Assembly: GCF_918378365.1 (NCBI RefSeq)
Contig: NZ_OU912926.1
Span: 1,302,001 to 1,366,000, forward strand
DNA from: Candidatus Nitrotoga arctica
Lineage (GTDB): Bacteria; Pseudomonadota; Gammaproteobacteria; Burkholderiales; Gallionellaceae
Direction of reading: 5' to 3'
Length of the DNA stretch: 64,000 nt
The position numbers and the translations under genes are program-made. The notes below the pieces were generated by a model that worked only from the letters and a program-made list of their open reading frames with translations, ran no database searches and was not told where the DNA came from. Below, piece after piece: positions 7,740-16,837 of the stretch (position 1 is its first letter; each line of letters begins with the position of its first letter).

Positions 7740-8648
7740 TCAGAGCGGAAAGGCAGACTGTTCATTGAACGGGAACTTTGTCTTTACCAACTCCACGATC
7801 GCAGCACCGATCTTTTTCCCTAGCTGCTGCGTGAGAGAGTGGACGGTGATTTCAAAGGAGTCATCAAGTACGCGCCACTTCTTCATCCAAGCTTCAGGGA
7901 GTGGCACACCAGGCGGTTGAATTGCGGGCGTAAGCCTGTGGACCATCCAGCTCACTTCGCAATATCGGTTCAGAAACATTGCGAACTGCATTTCCTCGAA
8001 ACGGGGCAAAACCGGGAGAGGTTCTAGCCCCTTCATCCACCCCTGTGCACCGGCGAGCGACAAGCGCGCGCCATGAACCTCAAAGTCAAAAAGGTCATCC
8101 CACTTGGAAAGTTCGTCTCGGGTCTCTTGTGTGAGGCCACTCTCACTCCCGGTCATTTTTCGGCGGACTTTAAATTCGGTGCCCTTGCGCAGCTTCTTCA
8201 TGGCGACGATATCAAGGGGCATGCCGGGAGTTACACCTTCGATGCTGTAGAAGTTTGTGACCTTCTGGAGAGCAGCCGAAGTCAAGACAAGGTTGTCAAA
8301 TGTATTTCGAAGTAATGTATAGGCGTGATAGGGATAGCCACAAATTGCGACCCGCTCCGCGCCGCATAACGACTGGAAACTATGAGCAAGACGCGGGACA
8401 AATATTGCGTAGAACTCGGAAAGAGGCGCTGTGACTTTCGGGCGACAGACCGTGTTGATTAGCTCAACCGTTTCGAGAAAGAAGCATTTGAAAGCATCGG
8501 ACAACGCGAGGTAGCTCTTGTACTGAAGGATTGCCTGCTGGTGTTTCTGCTCCTCGTCGAAAAGAAGATGCGCACGACCGTAAGGGACGCCATCACTTTT
8601 TGAAATGGCATCAAGCCGTTTTACGAATTCTTCGGGAGATAGCGCCAT
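7740..8648 (-). CDS. Conserved-type hypothetical protein in an integron-like cassette
   Basis: 302 residues, soluble, no signal peptide, no domain I can name. Predicted largely helical; noticeable segments are a Cys-rich hydrophobic stretch (FKCFFLETVELINTVC, about 53-68), YPYHAYTLLRNTFDNLVLTS and a C-terminal LTQQLGKKIGAAIVELVK. The pattern of an aromatic-rich helical bundle with R-N-T-F-D resembles proteins often annotated as DUF5677-like, but I do not claim this. The gene is framed by GTTGGGC (8665-8659) upstream and the attC-like site right after its stop, as expected for a cassette of about 1 kb. It has no obvious promoter of its own. Confidence 0.6.
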   Translation of the reverse strand: MALSPEEFVKRLDAISKSDGVPYGRAHLLFDEEQKHQQAILQYKSYLALSDAFKCFFLETVELINTVCRPKVTAPLSEFYAIFVPRLAHSFQSLCGAERVAICGYPYHAYTLLRNTFDNLVLTSAALQKVTNFYSIEGVTPGMPLDIVAMKKLRKGTEFKVRRKMTGSESGLTQETRDELSKWDDLFDFEVHGARLSLAGAQGWMKGLEPLPVLPRFEEMQFAMFLNRYCEVSWMVHRLTPAIQPPGVPLPEAWMKKWRVLDDSFEITVHSLTQQLGKKIGAAIVELVKTKFPFNEQSAFPL

Positions 8649-8658
8649 TGCCTATGAT

Positions 8659-8665
8659 GCCCAAC
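8659..8665 (-). repeat. Cassette-boundary core site (GTTGGGC)
   Basis: On the minus strand GTTGGGC matches GTTRRRY and lies 10 bases before the ATG at 8648. It would be the R' box of a preceding attC or attI. A full hairpin upstream (8666-8740) was not convincing, so the upstream half is either attI-like or decayed. Confidence 0.45.
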
Positions 8666-9374
8666 GTAATCGAGTTCGACTGGAGAGGGTGCGGCTTGAA
8701 TGTAGCAAGAGCAGCAAAGCGTTCATAACCAATTCCCTTCCAGAAAAATCCGTAATGATTTTATTTCGCACATTATCATAAAACCCTGTTGTTCATGAAG
8801 CGCGACGATTCGTGTTACCGCCACTGCGCAGTTATTTCCTTCGCTCGGGGCAAGCTGTCGAGATCACCGATTCAAGTAGTATGGGTGCCGTGCATAAACC
8901 TCGGAGAAGAAAAAAACTGTAGGCCGTAAGGCTGGTTTTCAAGCACATCTATAATTCCCAACGCAGTAAACCAAAGCCGGCGATAACGCGTATGAATGTC
9001 ATTTCGGTGGAACTAATGGAAGATGCGGTAGATCGCATGCAATAAGTTAAGCATTGTCAGCAAGGCGTACTGACGTTAAAGTTCCGCACATACAAATATA
9101 AAGAGTCCTCTAAAAAATGCGGTCATTCACTTGCCGGAAGGGGAAATTCAGGATAATGGGTATCCACTTCACGCACGTAACAGATCGATGCACCAAAATG
9201 ACAAGACGCCGTTCGGCCTGAGCTTGTCGAAGGCCAGTGTTGGCGCGGAACCAGCGGTTCGACAAGCTCACCGCGAACGGTAACTGGTTTGCTGAAACGT
9301 AATACTATGTGCGTCAAGGAGATATCCATTTTCAGGATTTATAGAGGTTGCCCTGAGAACAAGAAGGGACGGTA
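8666..9374. other. Long intergenic region with a hairpin repeat
   Basis: About 700 bases without a supportable gene. It holds the inverted repeat at 9210-9279 described separately. The last 60 bases must carry the leader of the beta-oxidation cluster. No promoter was assigned with confidence. Confidence 0.4.
9210..9279. repeat. Dispersed 22-bp inverted repeat (TGAGCTTGTCGAA type)
   Basis: The left arm (9210-9231) and right arm (9258-9279) pair in 19 of 22 positions around a 26-base loop; the core of each arm is TGAGCTTGTCGAA or its complement. Elements with this core occur in many copies in diverse proteobacterial genomes, so it is most likely a dispersed REP-like hairpin and not a local regulator. 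Confidence 0.7.
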
Positions 9375-11819
9375 ATGGTTATATTGACTTTGCTAGTGAT
9401 GCTGGGCGTCATGGTTTTGTTGGCGTTCTTTCGGTCCTCCATATGGGGGTGGTTGTTGGCGATGGTAGTCTTTGTTTTCATCGCTGCTATCCAAAGCAAA
9501 CTTTCTGCTGATCTGTTTCAAATTGCTATCATCGTGCTGGCCGTGGTTGTTGCAGTACTGGGTGTTCCTTTTCTGCGTCGCCTGTTGGTGAGCAGTCAAA
9601 TTCTAAAAATTTTCCGCAAGACACTTCCACATATCTCGCAAACTGAGCAGGAGGCGCTCGATGCGGGTACGGTTTGGTGGGATGGCGATCTCTTTAGTGG
9701 CCACCCTGACTGGCGCAAGTTGTTGAATTACCCCAAGCCGACGCTCAGTGCAGCAGAGCAATCCTTTCTCGATAACGAAACCGAAACTCTGTGCGCCATG
9801 CTGGATGACTGGGATATTACTCATGTGCGTCAGGATTTGCCGCCGCAGGTATGGCAGTACATCAAAGACAATGGGTTCTTCGGCATGATTATTCCCAAGG
9901 AATACGGCGGGTTGGAATTTTCTGCCCTTGCGCATTCCGCCGTGGTGGCCAAGCTTGCTTCGCGTAGCATTACTGCATCCGTAACCGTGATGGTGCCGAA
10001 TTCATTGGGTCCGGCAGAGTTACTTGTGCGTTATGGCACGTCTGAGCAAAAAGAAAAATATCTGTGCAGATTGGCACAGGGCAAAGAGGTACCCTGTTTT
10101 GCGCTGACCGGGCCATCCGCCGGCTCTGATGCAGGATCAATTCCTGATTATGGCATCGTGTGCTACGGCGAATTCAACGGGCAGTCAAACGTGCTCGGCA
10201 TGCGGGTAACGTGGGAAAAACGTTACATCACGCTGGCACCGGTCGCGACGCTGCTTGGTCTCGCTTTTAAGTTATATGATCCGGATCACCTGCTTAGCGA
10301 ACAAACAAAACGCGGCATCACCCTTGCGCTGATTCCTGCAGATACGCCCGGCGTGCAGGTCGGGCGTCGTCATTTCCCACTTAATTCGGCATTTCAGAAC
10401 GGCCCCACTTCGGGCCAGGGGGTGTTCATCCCGATGGAATATATTATTGGTGGCATGGATCGTATCGGGCAGGGCTGGCGCATGCTGATGGAATGTTTGG
10501 CAGCGGGGCGATCGATTTCGCTGCCGGCCTGTGCCATCGGCGGGGTGAAACTGGCGGTGCGAACTTGTGGCGCATATAGCCGAGTACGCAAGCAGTTCAA
10601 GCTACCGATCGGTAAATTTGAAGGCGTGGAAGAAGCGCTGGCGCGAATGGGCGGGAATGCCTATTTGATGGATGCGGCACGCGTACTAACGGCAGCAGCG
10701 GTGGACATGGGCGAGAGGCCGTCTGTGATTTCTGCCAGCGTTAAATATCATTGCACCGAGCGTGCGCGCACGGTTGTCAATGATGCCATGGACGTGCATG
10801 GTGGTAAGGGGATTTGCCTGGGGCCGAGCAATTACTTGGGGCGTTCTCACCAGCAGAATCCCATCGCCATTACCGTGGAAGGCGCGAATATCTTGACGCG
10901 CAGCCTGCTCATTTTTGGGCAGGGCGCGATCCGTTCTCATCCTTATGTACTTAAGGAAATCCAGGCGGCGCAAGATAGTGATAAGCAACGTGCACTACGA
11001 AATTTTGATGCTGCTCTGCTTGGCCACATCAGTTTGAGCCTGAGCAATGCGCTACGCGCGTGCTTTTTTGGTCTTACCGGTGGGCGTGGTCTTTCGGTGC
11101 CGGCAGGTGAGGAAACACTGCGTTATTACCAGCAATTGACGCGCTGTTCCGCTGCATTCGCATTGGCGGCAGATGTGTCCATGCTGATGCTGGGCGGAAA
11201 TCTCAAACGGAGCGAGAAAATTTCTGCCCGGCTGGGCGATGTGCTGAGCCAACTGTATCTGTGCTCGGCCACGCTCAAACGCTTCGAGGATGATGGCCGT
11301 CCAGCTGAAGATCTGCCGTTGCTGCACTGGGCGATACAGGATGCTTTGTACAGGATTCAGATTGCGTTTGATGGCGTGCTGCAAAACTTTCCCTGTCGTC
11401 TTTCTGCACTGCTTTTGCGTGTGCTTATATTCCCGAGGGGAAAATATCTGGCGCCACCTTCCGATGAGCTGGGGCATCAAGTGTCAGTGCTGTTATTGCA
11501 ACCGGGCGCTACGCGTGACCGCCTGACAGCGGGCATGTATTTGCCCAGTGATGAGAATGATGCGGTCGGTGCACTGGAAGCTGCGTTACACAGCACGTTG
11601 CGGTGCGAACCCTTGCAAGCAAGAGTGGATGCGGCGCACAAGGCCGGGCAGCTCAAGGTTATGAATGAGTTGATGCGCATTGCAGAAGCACATCATAAAG
11701 GGTTCATCAATGCCGAAGAAGCACATCTGCTGGAGCGTGACTATGAGCTACAACGCAAGGTCATCATGGTGGATGATTTTGCGCCAGAACAAGTGAGGGC
11801 AGAGTCGAGTATTATTTGA
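9375..11819 (+). CDS. fadE: FadE-type acyl-CoA dehydrogenase
   Basis: 814 residues, the same size class as E. coli FadE. The N-terminus has two to three membrane segments (about 1-75), followed by the family hallmark WWDGDLFSGHPDW, an acyl-CoA dehydrogenase core (IIPKEYGGLEFSALAHS, CFALTGPSAGSDAGS) and FAD-binding motifs (ARTVVNDAMDVHGGKGI, NPIAITVEGANILTRSL). The C-terminal 250 residues are the DUF1974-like extension. It catalyses the first, FAD-dependent step of fatty-acid beta-oxidation, at the membrane. It heads a same-strand cluster with ligase, thioesterase, HAD-ECH and thiolase genes. The ATG at 9375 follows GGGACGG. Confidence 0.93.
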   Translation: MVILTLLVMLGVMVLLAFFRSSIWGWLLAMVVFVFIAAIQSKLSADLFQIAIIVLAVVVAVLGVPFLRRLLVSSQILKIFRKTLPHISQTEQEALDAGTVWWDGDLFSGHPDWRKLLNYPKPTLSAAEQSFLDNETETLCAMLDDWDITHVRQDLPPQVWQYIKDNGFFGMIIPKEYGGLEFSALAHSAVVAKLASRSITASVTVMVPNSLGPAELLVRYGTSEQKEKYLCRLAQGKEVPCFALTGPSAGSDAGSIPDYGIVCYGEFNGQSNVLGMRVTWEKRYITLAPVATLLGLAFKLYDPDHLLSEQTKRGITLALIPADTPGVQVGRRHFPLNSAFQNGPTSGQGVFIPMEYIIGGMDRIGQGWRMLMECLAAGRSISLPACAIGGVKLAVRTCGAYSRVRKQFKLPIGKFEGVEEALARMGGNAYLMDAARVLTAAAVDMGERPSVISASVKYHCTERARTVVNDAMDVHGGKGICLGPSNYLGRSHQQNPIAITVEGANILTRSLLIFGQGAIRSHPYVLKEIQAAQDSDKQRALRNFDAALLGHISLSLSNALRACFFGLTGGRGLSVPAGEETLRYYQQLTRCSAAFALAADVSMLMLGGNLKRSEKISARLGDVLSQLYLCSATLKRFEDDGRPAEDLPLLHWAIQDALYRIQIAFDGVLQNFPCRLSALLLRVLIFPRGKYLAPPSDELGHQVSVLLLQPGATRDRLTAGMYLPSDENDAVGALEAALHSTLRCEPLQARVDAAHKAGQLKVMNELMRIAEAHHKGFINAEEAHLLERDYELQRKVIMVDDFAPEQVRAESSII

Positions 11820-11838
11820 GCGATAGTGAGGGGTAATC

Positions 11839-13644
11839 ATGCCGGACAACCAAGACCACATTATCACGCCTGAACAGGCAGTCACCTTGCATGGGTTGTT
11901 TGTCGAGCGTGTGAAACGCACGCCTGATGCTATTGCTTATCGCTATTTCGATACGAATGAAAATACTTGGCTGTCGATGACATGGGCGCAGGCGCGCGAT
12001 CAAACGGCGCGCTGGCAGGCGGCGCTGATGCGTGAGGGATTAGCAGTGGGTGACCGAGTCGGCATCATGTTGCGCAACTGCCCGCAATGGGTATTGTTTG
12101 ATCAGGCGGCGTTATCGCTCGGCCTTGTGGTGGTGCCGTTATACACTGAGGACAGGCAGGATAGCGTAGCCTATATCATCAACGATGCGGGCGTGAAGGT
12201 ACTGTTGTTCGAGAACGCAGAACAATGGCAAGAGTTGCGTAGCGTGTGCGCACAGCTTCCCTGCATACAGCGCATGATTAGTCTGGACAGGGTAGCAGGG
12301 CATAATGAAGCGCGTTTGCTATGTGCGGAGGAGTGGCTGCCCGCGCATGCGGTTTTGGTTGAGGAACGAGGGCGCGAGCGCGATGCGCTGGCCACGATCA
12401 TGTACACCTCGGGTACCACGGGTCGCCCCAAGGGAGTAATGCTGTCGCATCGCAATATTTTGTTTGACGCCCATGCAGCCTTGCAGACCTGTCCCGTTGC
12501 CGGAATGGATACTATGCTGTCTTTTTTGCCGCTTTCTCACGCCTTCGAACGTACGGTGGGTTATTACATCTGTGTGATGGCTGGCGTCACGGTTGCCTAT
12601 GCGCGTTCCGTTCAGTTGTTGTCGGAGGATTTACAAATCATTCGCCCAACTATTTTGGTTTCTGTGCCTCGCATTTTTGAGCGTGTGTACGGGGCGATTA
12701 GCGCCAAGCTGGAGGAGGCATCGCCGTTGCGGCGCAAGCTATTCGCTTTGGCAGTCAATGTAGGTTGGCGCTGCTTTGAACACGAACAGGGGCGTGCTGG
12801 CTGGCATCCATCCTTATTGCTATGGCCGTTGCTTAATCACTTGGTAGCCAGCAAGGTAATGGCGCGTTTAGGTGGACGACTTCGCCTGACTTTGTGTGGG
12901 GGAGCGGCTTTGCAGCCGGAAATCTCACGCGTATTTATTGCACTCGGCTTACCTATTTTGCAAGGCTATGGTTTGACCGAAACCAGTCCTATCGTTTGCG
13001 CTAATCGCTTGAATAGCAATTTTCCGTCCAGTGTTGGGCTTCCTTTACCGGGAGTAGAGGTGCGCATCGACGAACAGGGTGCGTTACTGGTTAAAGGGCA
13101 GAATGTGATGTTAGGTTACTGGAATAATGCCGAGGCGACACGCGCCATGATAGATGAGGATGGCTGGCTGAACAGTGGCGATATTGCCTCCATTAGCGAG
13201 TCAGGGCATATCACCATCACGGGGCGTCTGAAGGAAATTATCGTGATGTCCAACGGCGAGAAAATTTCTCCGGCAGACATGGAACAGGCCATTCTGCGTG
13301 ACCGTTTGTTCGATCTGGTGATGGTGCATGGTGAAGGGCACCCCTATCTGACTGCGCTGGCAGTAGTGAATCCGGCAGGCTGGGCACACTTAGCGCAAGA
13401 GGTCGGGGTGCAGGCGGACATGCCGGAATCGTTGCATGACCGCCGTATCGAGCAACAGGTGTTGCAGCGTATCGCTGATCAGATAAAGGAATTCCCCGGT
13501 TATGCCAAGGTACACGGGGTATTACTGTTGACCGAGCCGTGGAGTGTTGATAACGGCCTGATGACGCCCACCCTGAAGGTTAAACGTGGATCTGTGGTGG
13601 AGCGCTTTGCAAAAGAAATTGAACAGCTTTATCAAGGACACTGA
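11839..13644 (+). CDS. Long-chain acyl-CoA synthetase (AMP-forming)
   Basis: 601 residues of the ANL superfamily. The P-loop motif is TIMYTSGTTGRPKGVMLSH, the second core motif LQGYGLTETSPIV, and the hinge motif GWLNSGDIASI is followed by GRLKEIIVMSNGEKISP. The C-terminal MTPTLKVKR is typical of the FadD15/FAA group that activates long-chain fatty acids with ATP and CoA. It starts 19 bases after fadE and its stop lies two bases before the thioesterase ATG, so the three are one operon. It supplies acyl-CoA to FadE. Chain-length preference cannot be read from sequence. Confidence 0.9.
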   Translation: MPDNQDHIITPEQAVTLHGLFVERVKRTPDAIAYRYFDTNENTWLSMTWAQARDQTARWQAALMREGLAVGDRVGIMLRNCPQWVLFDQAALSLGLVVVPLYTEDRQDSVAYIINDAGVKVLLFENAEQWQELRSVCAQLPCIQRMISLDRVAGHNEARLLCAEEWLPAHAVLVEERGRERDALATIMYTSGTTGRPKGVMLSHRNILFDAHAALQTCPVAGMDTMLSFLPLSHAFERTVGYYICVMAGVTVAYARSVQLLSEDLQIIRPTILVSVPRIFERVYGAISAKLEEASPLRRKLFALAVNVGWRCFEHEQGRAGWHPSLLLWPLLNHLVASKVMARLGGRLRLTLCGGAALQPEISRVFIALGLPILQGYGLTETSPIVCANRLNSNFPSSVGLPLPGVEVRIDEQGALLVKGQNVMLGYWNNAEATRAMIDEDGWLNSGDIASISESGHITITGRLKEIIVMSNGEKISPADMEQAILRDRLFDLVMVHGEGHPYLTALAVVNPAGWAHLAQEVGVQADMPESLHDRRIEQQVLQRIADQIKEFPGYAKVHGVLLLTEPWSVDNGLMTPTLKVKRGSVVERFAKEIEQLYQGH

Positions 13645-13646
13645 AT

Positions 13647-14048
13647 ATGGATGAACCAGCGTTGACCTTCTTACCGCAACGTGAGCCTACATTGCGTATG
13701 GTGGCCATGCCATCCGACAGTAATTATACAGGCGACGTTTTTGGCGGTTGGGTAATGGCGCAAGTTGACATTGCCGGAAGCATTCCCGCTCTCATTCGTG
13801 CGCGCGGACGCGTGGTGACGGTGGCGGTGAATTCATTTGTGTTCAAGCAGCCGTTGTTCATGGGCGATGTGGTGAGCTTTTATGCTGAGCTTGTGAAGGT
13901 AGGGCGCACCTCTATCACTGTCAAGGTCGAGGTATATGTGCAGCGCGATCCGGTTAAGCCGATCTGTGCCAAGGTAACCGAGGCTATGTTGACCTATGTG
14001 GCGGTGGGAGAGGACCGCAGGCCGCGTATTGTGCCACCTGACGAATGA
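13647..14048 (+). CDS. YciA/BFIT-like acyl-CoA thioesterase (hotdog fold)
   Basis: 133 residues with the hotdog thioesterase pattern MPSDSNYTGDVFGGWVMAQ, in which the Asp of GDVFGGW is the expected catalytic residue, followed by VAVNSFVFKQPLFMGDVV and a central VGRTSITVKVEV strand. It hydrolyses acyl-CoA to free acid and CoA, probably preventing CoA depletion during beta-oxidation. It begins two bases after the acyl-CoA ligase stop. The pairing of ligase and thioesterase suggests control of the acyl-CoA pool. Confidence 0.88.
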   Translation: MDEPALTFLPQREPTLRMVAMPSDSNYTGDVFGGWVMAQVDIAGSIPALIRARGRVVTVAVNSFVFKQPLFMGDVVSFYAELVKVGRTSITVKVEVYVQRDPVKPICAKVTEAMLTYVAVGEDRRPRIVPPDE

Positions 14049-14161
14049 GTGCATTATTTTGCTGCACGGATAGAGAGTTAGACTTGGTTGGTCAAATAGC
14101 TTTTACAGCGTGAGCATGAAAGGGAAGGCTCATGCCTTCTTTATTGTTTTGGAAATGAAAT

Positions 14162-16648
14162 ATGCCTAAGAATTTTATTATACGTAAGGTCGCTGTATTG
14201 GGCGCAGGGGTAATGGGCGCGCAGATTGCCGCGCATTTGATCAACGCCAATGTGGAAACGCTGCTGTTCGAGTTGCCTGCGAAAGAAGGTGATCCTAATG
14301 CCAACGTAACCAAAGCACTGGAAGGTTTGAAGAAGCTCGAACCCAGTCCATTGGCATCACCTGCCAAACTGACCTATCTCCAGCCTGCAAATTACGAGCA
14401 GCACCTTGGATTGCTGCGGGGTTGTGATCTTGTGATTGAGGCAATTGCCGAGCGCATCGACTGGAAGTCAGATCTTTACCGCAAGGTCGCCCCCTATCTT
14501 GGCGCAGATTGCATTTTCGCCAGTAACACTTCCGGGCTGTCTATCAACGAGCTGGCTCAAGCATTTCCAGAAGCGCAGCGCCATCGATTCTGCGGAATTC
14601 ACTTCTTTAACCCGCCGCGCTACATGCATCTGGTCGAGTTGATTCCCTGCGCCAGCACCGACGCTACGCTGCTGGACAGACTGGAAGAGTTTCTTGTCTC
14701 CACTCTGGGCAAGGGCGTGGTGCGCGCCAAGGACACACCCAACTTTATTGCCAACCGCATAGGTGTATTTTCTCTGCTGGCCACGCTGCATCATGCGCAC
14801 CGGCTGGGGTTGGGCTTCGATACCGTGGATGCCTTAACCGGCCGCTATCTGGGGCGACCCAAGAGCGCTACTTTCCGCACTCTGGACGTGGTTGGGCTGG
14901 ATGTGTTCGCACACGTGGTCGACACCATGCGCAATAATCTTGCAGACGATCCCTGGTATACGCATTTTGCGCTGCCGGACTGGTTGGACAAGCTGATAGA
15001 GGAGGGCGCGCTGGGGCAAAAAACCAAACGCGGCGTGTATCAGAAAGTGGGTAATAAAATTCATGTTTTCGATCTGGATTTGCAGACTTATCGCTTGTCG
15101 GAAGACAAGTTGGATGATGCGGTGAAGGACATACTACGTGAACGCGATTGGGCGAAAAAGCTTGCCGCTCTGCATGCCAGCGCGCGTCCGCAAGCACAAT
15201 TCCTGTGGGTGGTGTTTTGTGACTTATTTCACTATTGCGCGGTACATCTGGAAGGCATCGCCAACAATGCGCGCGATCTGGATTTTGCCGTGCGCTGGGG
15301 TTTCGGTTGGGACAGTGGGCCGTTCGAAATCTGGCAGATGGCAGGCTGGCAAAAGGTAGTCGGTTGGGTTAACGAGGATATTGCAGCGGGCAGGACAATG
15401 TCGTCAGCACCTCTGCCAGGCTGGGTGACTGATGCAACCCGTAATGAGGTGCATAGTGCGCAAGGCTCATACTCGCCCGGCAGTAATCAATATCAAGCGC
15501 GCTCGACGTTACCAGTGTACGACCGGCAGGAGTTTCCAGACCGATTGCCGGGTGAGGCAATGCAATATGGCGAAACGATTTTCGAGACCGAAGCGGTACG
15601 TATGTGGCATACCGATAACGATATCGCCATCCTGAGTTTCAAAACCAAGATGCATATCATCAGCAGTGAATTGCTGGACGATATTTTGCGCGTGCTGGAC
15701 GAAGCCGAGGAAAACTGGCTTGCACTCATTATTTGGCAGACAGAACCACCATTTTCTGCCGGTGCCAATTTGCTGCAATTGATGCAAGGGGTGCAGGAAG
15801 TTGGCGAAGAACAATCCGGTGGGTTTTTTGGCAAGTTTAAAGGCGCGGTGCAGCGCGTCAAATATACCGTGGCGGGCGGTGGTGGGCTAAGTGAAATCGT
15901 CAATGCGGCAACCGGCAATGTACCCCGTGTAGAAGATGTAATTGTTAAATTTCAGCGGGTGTCGCAGCGCCTGAAATATGCGCAGGTGCCTACTATCGCG
16001 GCGGTAGATGGCCTCGCGCTGGGTGGTGGCTGCGAAATTTCGATTCATTGCACGCGCATTGTTGCTGTGCTGGAAAGTTATATCGGGCTGGTAGAAACAG
16101 GCGTCGGCCTGCTGCCTTCTGGAGGCGGCTGCAAGGAAATGACGCAGCGCGCGGCGGCGGAAGCAAAAGGCGGCGATATTTTTCCGTTCCTACGCCGCTA
16201 TTTTCAGAATATCGCCATGGGCGAAGTATCCAAGAGCGCAGAGCTGGCGCGCGAGATGGGCTATTTGCGAGCCTCGGATCGTATCGTTATGAACCACTTC
16301 GAATTGCTGCATGTGGCCAAGCAAGAAGCGTTGGCGCTGGTAGCCACGGCCTATCGCCCGCCCCTGATACAGCGTCAGATTCCGGTAGCGGGCAGGGTAG
16401 GCATTGCTTCCTTCAAGGCGTCTATGGTGAATATGCTGGAAGGGGGTTTCATCTCGGAGCATGATTACGCTATTGGCAGTCGCGTGGCCGAGGTAATGTG
16501 TGGGGGTGACGTGGAAGTTGGTAGCATGGTCGATGAGCAATGGTTACTTGATCTGGAACGGCGCAATTTCCTTGAGCTGCTGGCAATGGACAAGACGCAG
16601 GAACGTATTGAGTACATGCTAAGAAATAGCAAACCATTGCGAAACTAA
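14162..16648 (+). CDS. 3-hydroxyacyl-CoA dehydrogenase/enoyl-CoA hydratase fusion
   Basis: 828 residues. The N-terminal half is the NAD-binding hydroxyacyl-CoA dehydrogenase (VAVLGAGVMGAQIAAHL near residue 10; SNTSGLSINELA; HFFNPPRYMHLVEL). The C-terminal half is a crotonase domain (PPFSAGANLLQL oxyanion-hole segment; AAVDGLALGGGCEISIH). This HAD-then-ECH order is the reverse of E. coli FadB/FadJ and resembles Bacillus FadN. It catalyses hydration of enoyl-CoA and oxidation of hydroxyacyl-CoA. It lies 113 bases after the thioesterase gene. A MITE-like element begins at its stop codon. Confidence 0.92.
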   Translation: MPKNFIIRKVAVLGAGVMGAQIAAHLINANVETLLFELPAKEGDPNANVTKALEGLKKLEPSPLASPAKLTYLQPANYEQHLGLLRGCDLVIEAIAERIDWKSDLYRKVAPYLGADCIFASNTSGLSINELAQAFPEAQRHRFCGIHFFNPPRYMHLVELIPCASTDATLLDRLEEFLVSTLGKGVVRAKDTPNFIANRIGVFSLLATLHHAHRLGLGFDTVDALTGRYLGRPKSATFRTLDVVGLDVFAHVVDTMRNNLADDPWYTHFALPDWLDKLIEEGALGQKTKRGVYQKVGNKIHVFDLDLQTYRLSEDKLDDAVKDILRERDWAKKLAALHASARPQAQFLWVVFCDLFHYCAVHLEGIANNARDLDFAVRWGFGWDSGPFEIWQMAGWQKVVGWVNEDIAAGRTMSSAPLPGWVTDATRNEVHSAQGSYSPGSNQYQARSTLPVYDRQEFPDRLPGEAMQYGETIFETEAVRMWHTDNDIAILSFKTKMHIISSELLDDILRVLDEAEENWLALIIWQTEPPFSAGANLLQLMQGVQEVGEEQSGGFFGKFKGAVQRVKYTVAGGGGLSEIVNAATGNVPRVEDVIVKFQRVSQRLKYAQVPTIAAVDGLALGGGCEISIHCTRIVAVLESYIGLVETGVGLLPSGGGCKEMTQRAAAEAKGGDIFPFLRRYFQNIAMGEVSKSAELAREMGYLRASDRIVMNHFELLHVAKQEALALVATAYRPPLIQRQIPVAGRVGIASFKASMVNMLEGGFISEHDYAIGSRVAEVMCGGDVEVGSMVDEQWLLDLERRNFLELLAMDKTQERIEYMLRNSKPLRN

Positions 16649-16791
16649 AGGACACCTCTAAAAATCCAACTTTCGTCACAATACGGCGTTACTCGAAAAA
16701 AATTATCGCTTACATATAAACAATATGCCGCGCTCAAATTTTTTACTCGTGCCTTGTCTTGTTTAGAAACTTGAATTTTTAGAGGTGTCCT
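16649..16791. mobile_element. MITE-like element, about 143 bp
   Basis: GGACACCTCTAAAAATCCAA (16650-16669) and TTGAATTTTTAGAGGTGTCC (16771-16790) are inverted repeats matching in 19 of 20 positions; one more A/T pair extends them. The interior is AT-rich and has no reading frame. A TAA occurs at both edges (16646-16648, which is the HAD-ECH stop, and 16791-16793), compatible with a 3-bp target duplication of the kind made by some IS5-group elements. It separates the HAD-ECH and thiolase genes. Confidence 0.65.
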
Positions 16792-16837
16792 AACCCCCGC
16801 CCTTTAGGACAGAGGCGATCTTCAAAAGGAGTAATTC

